NCBI GenBank assembly: GCA_013398015.1
Contig: VZRR01027746.1
Span: forward strand, 62,001-126,000
Direction: 5' to 3'
Origin: Oreocharis arfaki
Taxonomy: Eukaryota > Chordata > Aves > Passeriformes > Paramythiidae
Length of the DNA stretch: 64,000 bases
Part shown: piece by piece, positions 37,057 to 48,458 of the stretch
Position numbering within the stretch: position 1 is the stretch's first letter
Layout: every line of letters starts with the position of its first letter
Notes under the pieces: generated by a model
Database searches by the model: none
Told to the model about the DNA's origin: nothing
Seen by the model: only the letters and a program-made list of their open reading frames with translations
Position numbers and translations under genes: made by a program

Positions 37057-40000
37057 ATTAATTTGTGCAGGCATTCTTCAGGCATGTCTTAGAGATTGTG
37101 CTCTGCACAGAATTCAGTAAGATATTCTAATTTTTTTTCACAGTATAAGTGAAAGGATCTCTGCTTTTCCTTCTAAATAGCTCAAATCATAAAGCTATTA
37201 GTGAGGGTGTTGGGAATGCAGACTGAAATCTGTTCTCTATGTTAAGGTCCTTGAAAACATGTGTTTTTATTTTACAGAATTGTCCATGCTAAACTCTCAT
37301 GCTGAGAGACTCATTATAACTGCATGTAGTCTCAAAACAATTTGTTGGAGTAATTATCTTTATTCTGGTCTGGCAGAGATTAATATAAAATACATGACAG
37401 TCCTCAGAGCTGGAGATAGATCTAATAACTATTAAAAAACTATCGAAAGTAAAAGGGTTTATCTGTGGTCCCGTCTGGCCCACTGGAGTAACACATTGCA
37501 GAGAAACTTTGGGGACTCTGAGGACGGAAAGGGGTGGGTGAGGCAGGTGGGTGCTGTCAGCTACATGCAAACCTGTCTGTGTGCAGGTGCACCTCTGTGT
37601 GTAAGTCAGACATTTGAGATTGGTTAGCAAAGGGTGTTAAGAAATTTGCAAGTCTATATCAACATTGCAAGTGTCCAATAGTTTGGTTGATATTTTTTAT
37701 TTTTCTCATAAGTACATAGTTTTTTGATTACGTCTTAATTATGGACCATTAATAAATCAATACAACACTTCAGTCTGGAAGGATTAAAGGATACAAACTG
37801 AACATAATTTCTCTCTGCTAGAGCTAAATTCTACAGCCCAGAGTCACTAATGAGGGTAGCAAACTACGGAGTTCCCTGGTTGCCTATGCTGTGGAGCAGT
37901 GGTCTAAATATACATATATTCAGAAAAACATATTTGAAGAAAAGCTTATTTTAAATAAAACAGTGATCTTTGGTTCACTTTTGAAAGAAAAGCAGATTAA
38001 TACTGTAAAATATGAGTCCTGTATGATTTTGAGCAACCAATCATGTCTTAACATGACAGGATTACTTTTTGCCAATATCCAGCTCGAGCTTCCCACACGA
38101 GCCAGACATTTTGGGCTTCAGTTTTGAAGCATTCTTTTCTTTCTATGAAATTCTTGGCACTGATACCTTGATCTGTTTTGCACTATAAAGAGAAGTATTT
38201 AGATGGCTAGGTCACATCTTATTTCTGTTCCTACTTGTCTCATGTATGCCCAAATTTAGTAGGGTAACAGGACATTTTTGTATTTCTCAAGATCTAAAAT
38301 AGCTTTAAAATCAGGACATTTTCCTCTTTGCTTCATTACAGGAACTTGGACATTTCTATTTTTGTTCTCTGTACATTTTATTTGTGTTCAGTTTGAGAGA
38401 GACCCTATATAATTTTTTTATTAAATATTTGTGCTAACAAGAATGATGTGAGCAAAATCTGCCTCAAGAAATGAAAATTTAACTTTTGATAGAAACAATT
38501 TATCTAAGCCATTTAAAAAAATACTGATTAAATGACAGGCAAGTTGAAAAACAATATTACCAAATATAACTAACTGGTTTTGACACGCTTAGTAAGAAAA
38601 GGCATTCTGAATTGACACTTTACAAGCACATTATGCTCCTGGTTCCCCTGAGAATATCTGCTTGAAATGCATTCAGTCATATTTTTCTGGCATAAACAAC
38701 TGAACCTAGTTCAATAATTAACTGCTGTAAATACCTTTAATTCTGACAGGTTTGGACCACATGGTGCTATTAGAATCTATCTGCCTTCTATTCTCTGGTA
38801 ATTTTTGATTGAAAGAAATTAATTTTTTTTTTATCAAGAACTCACTCTCCCCTATAAAAGAATATTAATTAAGATATTTTATTTTTCCTTCTTTTATGAA
38901 ATTCTTTGGAGACTACTGGCTTTTGTAACTTTTCTTTCCTAATCTCCTATATCGTATTTCTGAACTCCCACACAAAGAGCCATGCACAGTTAGTGCTTGT
39001 CTGTTATTTGATATCAGCCCTTGCATATATTTCCTTGCTTAGACCCATGACCTGTAATTTATCCCATAATTTAAAACAGTAAACACTATTTACAATTTAC
39101 TTATCTTGGCAAACTTTAAAATCTTTCCAGAATTATTAGATGCTTTTAATAAATCAAAAGACTTCTTTTGTGACCAATAATATGATTAATTTCTTTCTGT
39201 GCACCTAAAGATGATCCTATATGCTTTCATAATATACACATACAGGTAAAAAACTTTTCTTTTCTGTAGACTACTTCTTCTGAGAACCAATTCTGGGGCT
39301 TTGTTTTTGGTTTGTTTTTTTTTTTTAAATGTTATTAGAAACTAAAAACACCACCTGGAGAAAATGAAGAAAACCTGAAAGACATCCTTTGCAGGATGAT
39401 TAGAATTTTCTTGAGAGTAAATATGGATTTTTTATGTTTTATAGAGCTTCATACTAACTTGTCTGCATCAATTCCATTTTTGTTTGCAAATATCAAGTTC
39501 CTAAAAAGTTGCTTAAAGCTATGTAACAGATCTAAAAAAAAAAAATTCTTTTTATAGGTAAGAAGCTGCCTAATATGGTTAAATTTATCTTTTTTTCCTT
39601 TAGAATACAGATTATGTCACTATCATAAAGTCAGAAATTATCTAGAAAATTTTTGATGTATTTTCTTGTAAGTAAAACTGTTTCATAAATTTGTTAAAGG
39701 ACTATTTTGTTTATTTCTTTGTTTGTGTAAAGAGAATCCAATCTATACAACTTCAAAAGATTAAAATTCTCCTTAACAGACAAGATGCAGAGCTTATGCC
39801 TGCAGTTAGGACTGTTTTATCCATTTCATCCTGGTGAAAAGATCCCTTTACAATAACATTAAGAAAATCTTCATTGCCTCTCTCTGTGCCTTGAATTCCC
39901 ACTAACAGCTATAAGGATATTGCAGGCATGCTGTACTTCTGCCTTCATCTTAAGAGTCAAGTGTTTGAAACTCTATTTGAGGGGCAGTAAAGATTTTTTA

Positions 40001-41165
40001 TTTTCTCTTTGAGAAGGAAAAATAAAATGCCACAGTGTGTTCTAATTTTGATTTTTTTGTATCCTTCAACTGAAGTCCTGTTATATTATATCAGTAATAC
40101 CCCCCATCACAGTGCACAATAAAAGTATCATGAGGTAGAGTGGGATGTTGGAATGTTTTCTTTTGAATTAATGACACATGTCTGCTTAGTTGAGATAATA
40201 AAACTGTTTGCATTAGCAGCAAAATCAGTTTGTGGCTGACAGTCTAGTATCAGCTACTTATTTTTTATTTTAAAAAGTGGATCCATTTCTTCTAGAGCTG
40301 CAGCAATACCATTCCTGTATGGATAGTTAAGCAAACCTGCCTTTGTGCTATTAGCATTATGCAAATGAGGCTAAAATTCTTAATGCAATGACACTTTGGC
40401 TATAAAATGTGCTGTGGAGGGAAAAAAGTTGATAATGAAACAAGCACATTCTCAGAAAAGAGAGAGAAGAAGCTAACTTCCCATTTATTTTTGCATACTT
40501 TATAACCATTCTACATAAACTTACAAACAGGTCTTTGAAGCTATGCATTAGCATAATTACACCATAATAAGTTTCAGATTGTTTTTGTTTTTCTTTAATC
40601 TCTTATTGTCTTACAAAAAGTTGAGCTACATTGGAAGTATGCATTTTGCTTAGGACTAGTCCTCCTCCTTACTCCCCACATTCACATCAAAACAATTTTA
40701 GTTCAAAGGACAGACCTTAAGAGTAGTAGGTACAGAAGGATCCATCTTTCCTTCCTTTCTTCCTTCCTTCCCTCCTCCCTTCCATGCCTGCCTGCAGGAT
40801 TGCATGTGCCAGCTGTGCCAGCGCCTGAGTCCCTGCAGATCCTGCTGCGGACTCCGTGCTGGAGGAGAGCTCTGACACGCTTCCACAAGGTATTGTTGGG
40901 GAGTCTGTGCAGTGGTGGCACAAGAATCAATCAAGTCCCAGTTGCCTGCTAGAAATAAAGCACAAAGAATTTCTCACAGCTTTTCTGCCATTAATCCCAT
41001 TAGTGCCATTTCCCAGACAAAGTTAGCTTTTACAGTAATATAATTTTTATGGAGCAATTTTTACCCTTATCAGTTTGGGGGCTTTACACTCTTACTATAA
41101 AGCAGTGAGTATAGGATAATAAGAGTTAGTCAAGCACAGCATGTGGCGCTATCCTTCACGCTGAC
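37057..41165. other. AT-rich DNA, no gene supported
   Basis: No repeat family until a pyrimidine microsatellite at 40745-40785. A GC-rich patch at about 40786-40925 follows it; its minus frames (75-78 codons) have no domain. A T-run lies at about 39318-39327. The 113-codon minus frame at 37289-37630 lacks any recognisable feature. Confidence 0.45.
40745..40785. repeat. TTCC-type pyrimidine microsatellite
   Basis: CTTTCCTTCCTTTCTTCC-like units continue as TTCCTTCCCTCCTCCC. Minus frames across it read GREEGRKE-like peptides and are not coding. Confidence 0.9.
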
Positions 41166-41863
41166 TGACCAGCCATGTTGTGCAGATTACACTTTGGCCC
41201 TTTTTGAACCTTTATAAGGTAAAAGACATTTAGATTTTGCTTTACCTTTGAGCTTCTTCCTGTTTAGCGATGTTTTACCTGCACTGGACTGACCAAAACT
41301 CAGTATCAGTCCCTCTAGGTGTTGTCTCAGCTGTTGCAGTGCATAAATTAGATTTTGATGTTTAGATAAAGCCCTCTCCTTGTGAGGAGAGTTTGGTCTC
41401 CCCAGACTCTGTTTATTGGATATTACGTTCATTTGTAAGCTCTCCCCACAGCTGGTTCATTCCTAAGTGTTGTACTCCGCCTCTCCCTTGTCATTCAGTT
41501 TGCTGTATCCCCTCCCCTTAGCTTAGCCCTGCCCTTGCTTCTGGAATCTTCCCTATTCCCTGATCTCCCATTGGTTTGTGTAAATCACCCCACTCTGTAC
41601 CTCCTCCTAGTTGGGTATACATTATATCAATCTACCCCAGACCCTCCTCTGTTTTACCCCCATTAGTTCTGTGTTTGTTCCCTCTCATCATATAAAACCC
41701 CTAGACCCTCCATTTTCCTTGTCTTTGTTGCCTGGACACTTCACTGTGAGTAAAGCTTGGAACTTACCCTAAAGACCTCTCCCTCACCTTTGTCCCTGCC
41801 TGCGCTGAGCCACTAGCAGCAGCTTGGGCAAAGCTGCCAGCTGCTGCAGCAGCAGAGGAGACA
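41166..41863 (+). mobile_element. Retroviral LTR (about 700 bp)
   Basis: LTR-like order is clear: a pyrimidine-rich U3 with CCCATTGG (41567-41574), TATAAAACCCC (from 41691), poly(A)-signal-like AGTAAA (41749-41754) and a GC-rich U5 with GCTGCTGCAGC stretches. CTGAC lies just outside a TG start and an ACA end (41161-41165 and 41864-41868), a candidate 5-bp target duplication, but simple chance is possible. TATA-to-AGTAAA spacing (58 bases) and the shared ATAAAACCCC motif tie it to the LTR at 23279-23878. No internal viral genes follow; a CR1 fragment lies to the right. Confidence 0.6.
41691..41697 (+). promoter_or_regulatory. TATA box of the LTR
   Basis: TATAAAA followed by CCCCTAGACCCTCC, about 58 bases before AGTAAA. 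Confidence 0.5.
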
Positions 41864-42009
41864 CTGACTGCGATTGTTGTGGTCAGGTGCAGAGCAGCCC
41901 TGACAGAGTGCGACACTCAGCTCCTGTAAATAGAGCTTAGGGGACTGCTTACTCTCCTTGCCGCTAGAGTACTGCTTGCTCATGCGCTGCTTGCTGTCTG
42001 CCAGAGCTG

Positions 42010-42770
42010 TCCTCAGTCCCCTGTTTGTGTCACTTTAAGGAGCTCTTCCTTCCCAGGTGTAGTATTTTTAATTTGCCCTTGTACTTTGTGAGATTCTTTG
42101 TGGCTCATTCTTCAGCCTGTGTAGGTCCCTTTGCCCTACCCTTGAGCACATGGACTAGTTACCCCAGTCTGGTGTCATTCACAAGCTTGATGAGACTGCA
42201 CTCTGTCACCTCTTCAATTATGAAGTTAGACAAGACTGGTCCCGCAGGGTGGATTTCTGCGTTACTCCACTTGCTACGGGTCTCGGGGTAGAGTAGAACT
42301 CATTAACCACTACCCTCTGAGTCCAGTCATCCAAACAGATGGGCTGTGTAGCCATCTGGCCCATCAATCTAAGCCTCAAATGGGCCTTCCTAACTTGGGT
42401 ACAACAGTGTTGTAGGAGCCACTGTTGAAAGAGTAACAAAGTTGGGATAAATCTTATCCCCTGCTTTCCCTTCAGTCACACGAGGTAAATTATATCCCCT
42501 TCTCTCTCTTCAATCCCATTTCCAATCTGTTTGTCATAGAAGACAGGTTGATCAGAGGAAATTTACTGCTGGACTGAATAAAACAGACGCATCTCTGATT
42601 TCTCACATTGGTGAGTTTGCCTCTTTTATGAAGATGGGTGAAGCATTTGCCTTCCTTCAGTCAGCAGAGACTTGTTCTTTCAAAAACTGTGGAGTGCTTT
42701 TGCAAGGACCTTGTTCAATTCCCTCGATTGACTTAGTTGCGGCCCATCGAATTCCTGACAGCTGTAAGGC
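42010..42770 (-). repeat. Decayed CR1 LINE, reverse-transcriptase region
   Basis: On the minus strand this follows the CR1 RT. Plus-strand landmarks are ACAAGCTTGATGAGACTGCA, AGACAAGACTGGTCCCGCAG, GAGTAGAACTCATTAACCAC, CCATCTGGCCCATC, TTTGTCATAGAAGACAGGTT (the reverse of the LISFYDK stretch) and GAAGATGGGTGAAGCATTTGC (the reverse of the segment coding for NVTPI). Stops and indels interrupt every frame. On the plus strand it contains an open frame from about 42451 to 42798 and splice-like sites, which are therefore accidental. Confidence 0.8.
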
Positions 42771-42957
42771 TCCATGTGAATCTGTATATCAAAAGCATTT
42801 ACTGTAACATTAAAGTGGATATACTCTTCTGAACATATTCTCAGAATTGTAGTGGAAATATTTTTTCTAAATATTTTCTCAGAATTGTTGAATCGTATCA
42901 CTTTATGCCGACTTTTAACAGTGGGCATAAATCTTGGCCTGTGAAGCTTTGCTTTTT

Positions 42958-42971
42958 NNNNNNNNNNNNNN
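42958..42971. other. Assembly gap (14 N) and T23 run
   Basis: Fourteen N are followed, after a short GTTAAACTT bridge, by 23 T (42983-43005). The homopolymer probably caused the unresolved bases. Frames crossing this region should be ignored. A single N also occurs at 56081. Confidence 0.98.
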
Positions 42972-43162
42972 GTTAAACTTTGTTTTTTTTTTTTTTTTTT
43001 TTTTTGCATTAGAGCTTGAAGTGAACCCCAGAATGGAGCAATGACTGAAGATTATTATGCTGTTTTCCTTGCTAACAGACAGTATTTAAATAACCCTTAA
43101 TATGAAATTCATAGTTTATTTTCTGTACTTACTTTCGGTTGTTTTGTAGTTTTTGGTTTCAG

Positions 43163-43264
43163 ATATCGAAGTACAGGTAATTCTTTATGTCTTGAGATAA
43201 CCCACAGCCTAAGAGAGTGGTTTCGTCGAGCCACGAATGGATGTTCTGGAAATGATGGTTCTTG
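43163..43264 (+). CDS. Candidate internal coding exon, unknown protein
   Basis: A 102-bp block has an acceptor-like TTTTTGGTTTCAG on its left and a perfect GTAAGT donor on its right. One frame is open throughout and the other two have stops. It enters and leaves in the same phase (one base of a codon at the start, two at the end), so skipping or inclusion keeps frame. The peptide is hydrophilic and contains SLREWFRRATNGCSGNDGS. Four CpGs survive in it, three of them within TTCGTCGAGCCACGAA, although the flanks have almost none, which hints at constraint. I do not recognise the protein and 34 codons can be open by chance. The upstream exon-like block at 42540-42610 is CR1 and was rejected. Confidence 0.35.
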
Positions 43265-43879
43265 GTAAGTGTAATCACATGTGGTAGAGAGCTTGGCAGA
43301 AAAAGAATTTCCAAAATCTCACACTTTGTTTCTATTCCACATTGGAATGGCTACAAATGTTCTTTTGACAATGGATTTCTGGCAGAAATTGATTTTTTTT
43401 TTTCCAATGTAATACCTGAGGATTTTAATTCATCTCTTTTCTTCACTCTTTCTCATTAGAGGTGACCAGGAAGCTCTTGACTGCAGAAAGCTTTCCTTTG
43501 AAAAATTCATTGAAACCAGTATGCCTCTCAGGAAACATTTTGGCTTTTATAAAATTACTATTAGTCACAGCTGTTCCAGGCAGGCTTGATATTGTAAGAA
43601 TAATCATAATACAGAAGACCTGCCTAGACCTTTTAGCATAATGATGGAACCCTTATTTATAGTTTGAGTGCCTCAGATAAATGAAAGGGATAAAAGAAGT
43701 TAGCATAGTAAGAAAAGATTAAATTGATAACTCTGTATCTGTTTTCTAACATTAGAAAAAGAAAGAAAAACAATTACTTGATTGTTATTTGGTGGATTTT
43801 TTGGGGCTAAATTGATGGGTCAGGTCAAAAAAACATCTCCCAGACTGCATTCTCATGGGCATTACTAGCAGAGTTAAAG
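43265..43879. other. AT-rich DNA, no gene seen
   Basis: Nothing recognisable. If the exon at 43163-43264 is real, this is its downstream intron. Confidence 0.45.
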
Positions 43880-44340
43880 TTTTTATCTTTCCACTCAGAG
43901 CTTTTCAGGCCTCATCTGGAGTTTTGTGTTCAGTTCTGGCTTTCACAATTGAAGAAAAATGCAGACAGGCTGGAGAATGTCCAAAAGAGAGTCACAAAGA
44001 TGGCCAAAGAGCTGGAGAACCTGACCTTTGAGGAAACACTGAAGGACCTAGATCTCATCTCTATGGAGAAGGCTCATGAGGGATGTCATCACAGTATTCC
44101 AGGACTCAAAGGGCAGCTAAAAAGAGAAGGGTCTCTCCTCACAAGGACCCATGAAGAGAAAACAAAGGCGATGAGTACAAGTTGCGCTGGGAGAGGCTTT
44201 TTACAGTAAAAACAATCATTCACTGGAACAACCTCCTTGGGGGGGGCTGGATAAACTCTTCTAGTCTGCCTTTCCCGAAAAAGATTGGAGCAGATGACAT
44301 TTACAGAGGCCTTCCAACCTGGGGTATTCTGTGATTCTAT
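43880..44340 (+). repeat. CR1 LINE fragment with 3' end
   Basis: The left part encodes the end of the RT region: the 86-codon plus frame starts KNADRLENVQKRVTKMAKEL, like the CR1 ..LERVQRRATKMIKGL block. Then come CTAGATCTCATCTCTATGG, ATGAAGAGAAAACAAAGGCG and the terminus GGCCTTCCAACCTGGGG with TATTCTGTGATTCTATT. 5' truncated, with the usual stops. Confidence 0.9.
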
Positions 44341-45506
44341 TAACAGATTTGTGTATAATCTAAGTTGATTTTTTGCTGGTGTGTTCCAACTACAGAAATC
44401 TCTCAGCTCTAAAGATTTTGCTGTTTTCTGAATGAAATAAAAATGAAAAGGTGAGAAACAAGATCTCTACAAGCTCCTTCATATGACTGATAGCATTTTA
44501 ACTGTTAGTCAACCTGTTGCATATTGAGAGCCCTGTACACAAAAATACCAGTACTCTTCATGATCATATGTGTAAAGAAGTTACTTGAGCATTCTTACCA
44601 AGGCATAACATGTTATTACAATACGTTGATTGTATCACTGGGACTCTACTGTCTTATGTAGTATGTGTGGGTTCAAGTACAAACATTTCAGTGTAATTCA
44701 AATTAGTTTTCCTCTTCCTTTCTATAGTCACAAAAAAAGTCAAATGCAACCCATTTCCAGGTTAATGTTATTTTGAGAAGCATAATTTTTGTTTGAGTTT
44801 ATTTGTTTGTGGGGTTTTTCAGGTTATAATCCCAAATTTTAAAATTGTTAGAAACAACTCTTAAAAAAATATATTCTCCCTGGATAATAAGCTTATATAG
44901 TCTCAGCTCTGACAGTAAAAATCAGTGGTGGGCTGATAAGAGATTTCTTTTGTAGACCTTAGCACTTGCTTGTTAAAGATTTTGGCAAAATTACTTTTTG
45001 TTAGATTTCTAGTACATGAAATGAGATGTAATTTTTTTGATGATATGTTTGATCAAATCCACTTCCAACTATGTGTTAGTCAGTAAACTTAGGGAGTGAG
45101 ATATGTGTTAACACAACTTCAAAATAACACCAAATATCTAGGCTATTGTATCCATGGTTCTACAGCTTGTAAGAAGTCCAAGTCACTACTAAGGTTTGAA
45201 TTGGCACTAACACCGCTGAAACCATACTCTCTAGTACAACATTTTATGCTGACAAAAGTAAAAATATATTTAGTGTAATTTCTCCATATTGCAGGTCTGA
45301 TTCTCTCAAACATATGCATTGTAAAATGTGACTTTTTTAGGAAAGAGGATGTCTTCCCTGTTACTCTCTGGCAGACCCTGCAGTAAGTCGACAGTAAAAT
45401 GATGAAAAATTTATCTTGCAATATTTGTAAGAAAGACACCTTTCATTTAGTAAACAGAAAACTTTTCTTTTTTCCCCTTGTTTCTATCAGTTGCTAATTT
45501 GTAGAG
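44341..45506. other. AT-rich DNA, no gene seen
   Basis: No gene or repeat. Overlapping frames at 45096-45278 (plus) and 45143-45439 (minus) have no domain. Confidence 0.5.
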
Positions 45507-45895
45507 ATCACAGAATCACTGAATCATTTGGGATGGAAAAGACCTCCAAGGTCACTGAATCCAACCTTTGACCAATCACCACCATGTCAAATAGACCATA
45601 GCACTAAGTGGTGCAAGTCATAGCTTGGAACACCTCCAGGGATGGTGACTCTGCCACCTCCCTTGAAATCCATTCCAGTGCTTAACAACCTTATCCATGA
45701 GGAAATTCTTCCTTATATCCAACGTGAACCTCTCCTGGTGCCATGTCCTCTAATCCTGTCACCAGCTGTCTGGGAGAAGAGGCCAACCTGCACCTGGGTA
45801 CAACCTCCTTTTAAACGGTTGTGAAGAGCGATAAGGTCTCCCAGGAGCCTCCTTTTTTCCAGGCTAAACACCCACTGCTCTCTCAGCTACTCTTG
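45507..45895 (-). repeat. CR1 LINE fragment, 3' end at left
   Basis: Opens ATCACAGAATCACTGAATC and GGATGGAAAAGACCTCCAAGG, then CATTCCAGTGCTTAACAACC, AAATTCTTCCTTATATCCAA, CTGGGAGAAGAGGCCAACC and ends near CAGGCTAAACACCCACTG. This is a full reversed CR1 3' UTR plus the start of the post-RT block. Confidence 0.93.
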
Positions 45896-46462
45896 AAAAT
45901 AAAATGTACAGTTATTCACTTGTTGCTTATTCAAATAAATACACCTAGAGTAAATACATTTAGTAAGCATTAGGGTGGGGCACAAGCAGTTGAAGATCAA
46001 GCATAGGAATCAGCTTATAACAATGTATTTTGCTGTAGAAACAAGGCCACAAAAATATAATTTTGGGCAGAGTCAAACAAACCAAAGAAAGCTTTTCTTC
46101 AAATGGCTTGTGATTGCCAGGATTTTTACAAGAGTCTGCAGGAATTCTGGAAAGATATTTGTCAGAGGGACCCATTGTGGAGTTACTGAGTAACAAATTA
46201 TGTTTAAAAAATTTCCACAGCAGACAATAATTGAAGCCTGGAAAATTTGAGGGATAAATATCATGCTGATTTTTATTATTCCGTAGAAAATTAATAGTGA
46301 ACACTGTTGAAAATAAAGTCTTGGCTAGGCGTATATGTTGATCTGAACCACTGCATCTATTTTTGTGTACTTGCATCATGAGTTAAATAAATATTTTTTT
46401 AACTATCTCCATCTGGTTGCAACTGGATGTGGGAGGAAGTGGAATGAAAAGAGAAAAGAAAA
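45896..46462. other. AT-rich DNA, no gene seen
   Basis: A 139-codon minus frame (45960-46379) is the longest in the region but has no domain, and other frames overlap it on both strands. I see no splice sites that would support it. Confidence 0.45.
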
Positions 46463-46715
46463 ATCATAGGCTCACTGTAAAATTCAGGTTGGAAAGGATG
46501 TCAGGAGGTCTGCAGTGAAGCCCCCTGCTCAGCCAGAAGGTGTGATGATGCAGTTGATGGCTTTCTCCAGCCTGGTCTTGAAAACCCCCAAAGATGCAGA
46601 CAGTACAGCCTCTCTAGGCACCCTGCTCTACTCTGGAAAGTCTCCATAGAGAAGGTTGCCCTTCCTCTCTAGTATGAACTTGTCTCATGTCAGGTGAGGT
46701 CCGCTGCCTCACCAG
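46463..46715 (-). repeat. CR1-type fragment, 3' end at left
   Basis: ATCATAGGCTCACTG with GGTTGGAAAGGATGTCAGGAG and GCCCCCTGCTCAGCCAGAAG, followed by CTTGAAAACCCCCAAAGATG and ACAGCCTCTCTAGGCACCCTG, match a reversed 3' UTR of a CR1 subfamily. It is diverged and ends before the LTR at 46880. Confidence 0.75.
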
Positions 46716-46879
46716 GCACTGCTGTAGAGAACCTGATGTCATCTTCTCAACATGCAAGTTGGAGCCCTGATGCAGAGATCTGCTATGGGCCCTCAACTTG
46801 AGCCTTTCCACTGACAAGTTGTCTCCAGTAGTCCTCCTCAGAGTCCTTTTCTGCTTGTCCTGTGTTGGAGTGGTTGAGC

Positions 46880-47260
46880 TGGCAATGGTAGAAGCCAAGA
46901 TGCCAGAAACCCCTGGTCCAGGAGACCCCCTGTGCTGGTGGGTCAACTCAGAAATGTAAATAGCTCCCCCACCTTGGGTTATGGGGAAAGACTTCTTCTC
47001 CCATCAGGCAGTACCTGTCTGGTACCTGGTCCCCCACTCCACCCCTTCCCTCTCCCCACTGGTTGTTGTATCCCTCTGCCTTCCCCCTGCCCCTTGCCCC
47101 CAGGTAATTGGTCGCTGGTGCTCTGCCAGCCCCCTTTCTGTTACCCCTTATAAGCTTGTACACGAGGCCTGCTCGCGCTCTTTCACCTCTGGATCTTTTG
47201 GAAAAAACCTTTCGGAACCCATGCACAGAGCCCTCCACACTCCTTGCTCCTGGTAACACA
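46880..47260 (+). mobile_element. Solo LTR, about 381 bp
   Basis: A pyrimidine-rich block begins TGGCAATGGTAG and ends GGTAACACA. TGAGC stands immediately outside both ends (46875-46879 and 47261-47265), a 5-bp target duplication typical of ERVL-type elements. Inside are ATTGGT (an inverted CCAAT) and a TATA-like CTTATAAGC at about 47148. No clear AATAAA was found, so the strand call rests on the TATA position. No internal viral genes flank it. It marks the left edge of the GC-rich block that holds the RING ORF. Confidence 0.6.
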
Positions 47261-48250
47261 TGAGCTATCTGGCTTGGGTGTGGGGCTGTGTCTCGGTGCC
47301 ATCCATCGGCACGGGTGCTAGAAGTTGGCCTGCGAGGTGCCGAGCTGCACCCCCAGGGCATCCTTTGCAGGGGATGCTTTTGGGTTAACGCGGCGATTTC
47401 AGCCACCCCACAGCACCCCGCATCAGTCTTGTACAGAGGACATGGTGCTTTGCAGCTTGCTGTACCCCAAGATCCCATCTGCAGAGCTGCTTTGGCACAT
47501 GCCTGGCTCGGAGGGTGAAGGAGCTGGGCTGTTGCTGGACCAGACAAAACCAAAGAGACAGCTTGCTTCAGACTTGGTCACTGGGCTTGGCCAGGTTAGT
47601 GCCAATGCTGAGCAACTGTCCATGTCTTGGGAAGTCTTGTAGGTGCAAACCAAGGAGAATTGTGCATTGCATCTTCTTGTAGTTTAGTTTCTGTGTCAGT
47701 GCTGGCACATTTCAATCCTTTGAAAATGGCTCATAGATAAAGATGAATTTGGATAGTTTGTGGATTGATCCTATCTTAAACATCGTTGCTAAGGGCACTT
47801 CTGTATCTATGTGTGACTTCTCATGGAGGAGAAAGTAGCCAAAGCTACTTCATGTGGCTTTACCCCTGACTTCTTGCTGGAAATAGACTGTCCAGGCTTC
47901 CCTTAAATTACAGACTCTCTAATACTGCTGCTGAACTCCCATTCCCAGAGAGCATTTAGCCAGAAGAATATAACAAGCCCCCTCCTGCCTGCCAGCCACA
48001 GCCATGAGGACTTGGGTGGTAGGAGTTTCAGCCACTGCTGTCAGAGATGGACTGAGAGTAGGGCCTAAAGAATGGCCAGGAACATTTGGGTACAGAAGCA
48101 CCAGCAAGAGCAGCTGCTCAGCAAAGGCCTTGGACACCCCCGCCCTGGTGCTTGGAAGTGGGAAGCAGGGAAAGCAGAAGAGAAACATCTTTTGTTGCAG
48201 CAGAATGTTTGAAATCATGACACACATCTCAAAATTGAAAGCACTTTGCT
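47261..48250. other. GC-elevated DNA, no gene supported
   Basis: Long overlapping frames exist on both strands (up to 105 codons on plus, and the right part of the 201-codon minus frame 46948-47553), which is a GC-content effect. None has a domain. The 15-base segment TTGCTGGACCAGACA at 47532-47546 recurs at 50211-50225. Confidence 0.4.
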
Positions 48251-48251
48251 G

Positions 48252-48257
48252 TTTATT
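48252..48257 (-). terminator. Candidate poly(A) signal of the RING gene
   Basis: AATAAA on the minus strand (plus TTTATT), 202 bases past the stop codon of the RING ORF. A GT-rich GATGTGTGTC lies about 30 bases further downstream, as expected for a cleavage site. It is the first AATAAA after the stop. Confidence 0.5.
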
Positions 48258-48458
48258 GCAGGTGAAAGAGGTCAGACTGTTGCAGGGGCCACGGCAGTCC
48301 TGCTGCTGCACCTGCTGCCTGGTGCAGTAGCAGGGCTGTCCAGGTACTCCCTTGTGGTGGTGTTCCGTCGGTGGTGTTCCCTCACGAGAAGTGCTGGCTG
48401 CAGCAGCCTGCTGGGAAGTGGTATGGGAGGGCCCCACAGCTACTGGATCCCTCTGCAG
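48258..48458 (-). pseudogene. Open frame beyond the RING stop codon
   Basis: After the TGA at 48459-48461 the same minus frame stays open to about 47919. The first part reads LQRDPVAVGPSHTTSQQA and then AAAASTSREGTPP, a polar Ser/Thr/Pro/Gln-rich composition like that of linkers in TOPORS-type proteins, and it continues to the poly(A) signal. The simplest reading is that a longer paralogue was cut by one stop and this part is now 3' UTR. Beyond 48252 the frame is probably not transcribed. Confidence 0.35.

Noticed and set aside
42451..42798. Plus-strand open frame with an exon-like block at 42540-42610 (TCATAG acceptor, GTGAGT donor)
   Set aside because: The sequence is the reverse complement of the CR1 reverse transcriptase (TTGTCATAGAAG and GAAGATGGGTGAAGC landmarks), so the frame and splice motifs are accidental.
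43228..43245. TTCGT...ACGAA inverted repeat with a B-box-like GGTTTCGTCGAG, suggesting a tRNA arm
   Set aside because: No acceptor, D or anticodon stems can be found around it, so it is not a tRNA gene or tRNA-derived SINE.
45960..46379. 139-codon minus-strand ORF
   Set aside because: No domain, competing frames on both strands and no splice or promoter context.
46948..47553. 201-codon minus-strand ORF, the longest in the window
   Set aside because: It crosses an LTR boundary, its composition is driven by GC content, and no domain or splice support is seen.
47919..48251. Further extension of the RING frame past the poly(A) signal
   Set aside because: AATAAA at 48252-48257 probably ends the transcript, and the peptide becomes low-complexity and hydrophobic without a recognisable family.
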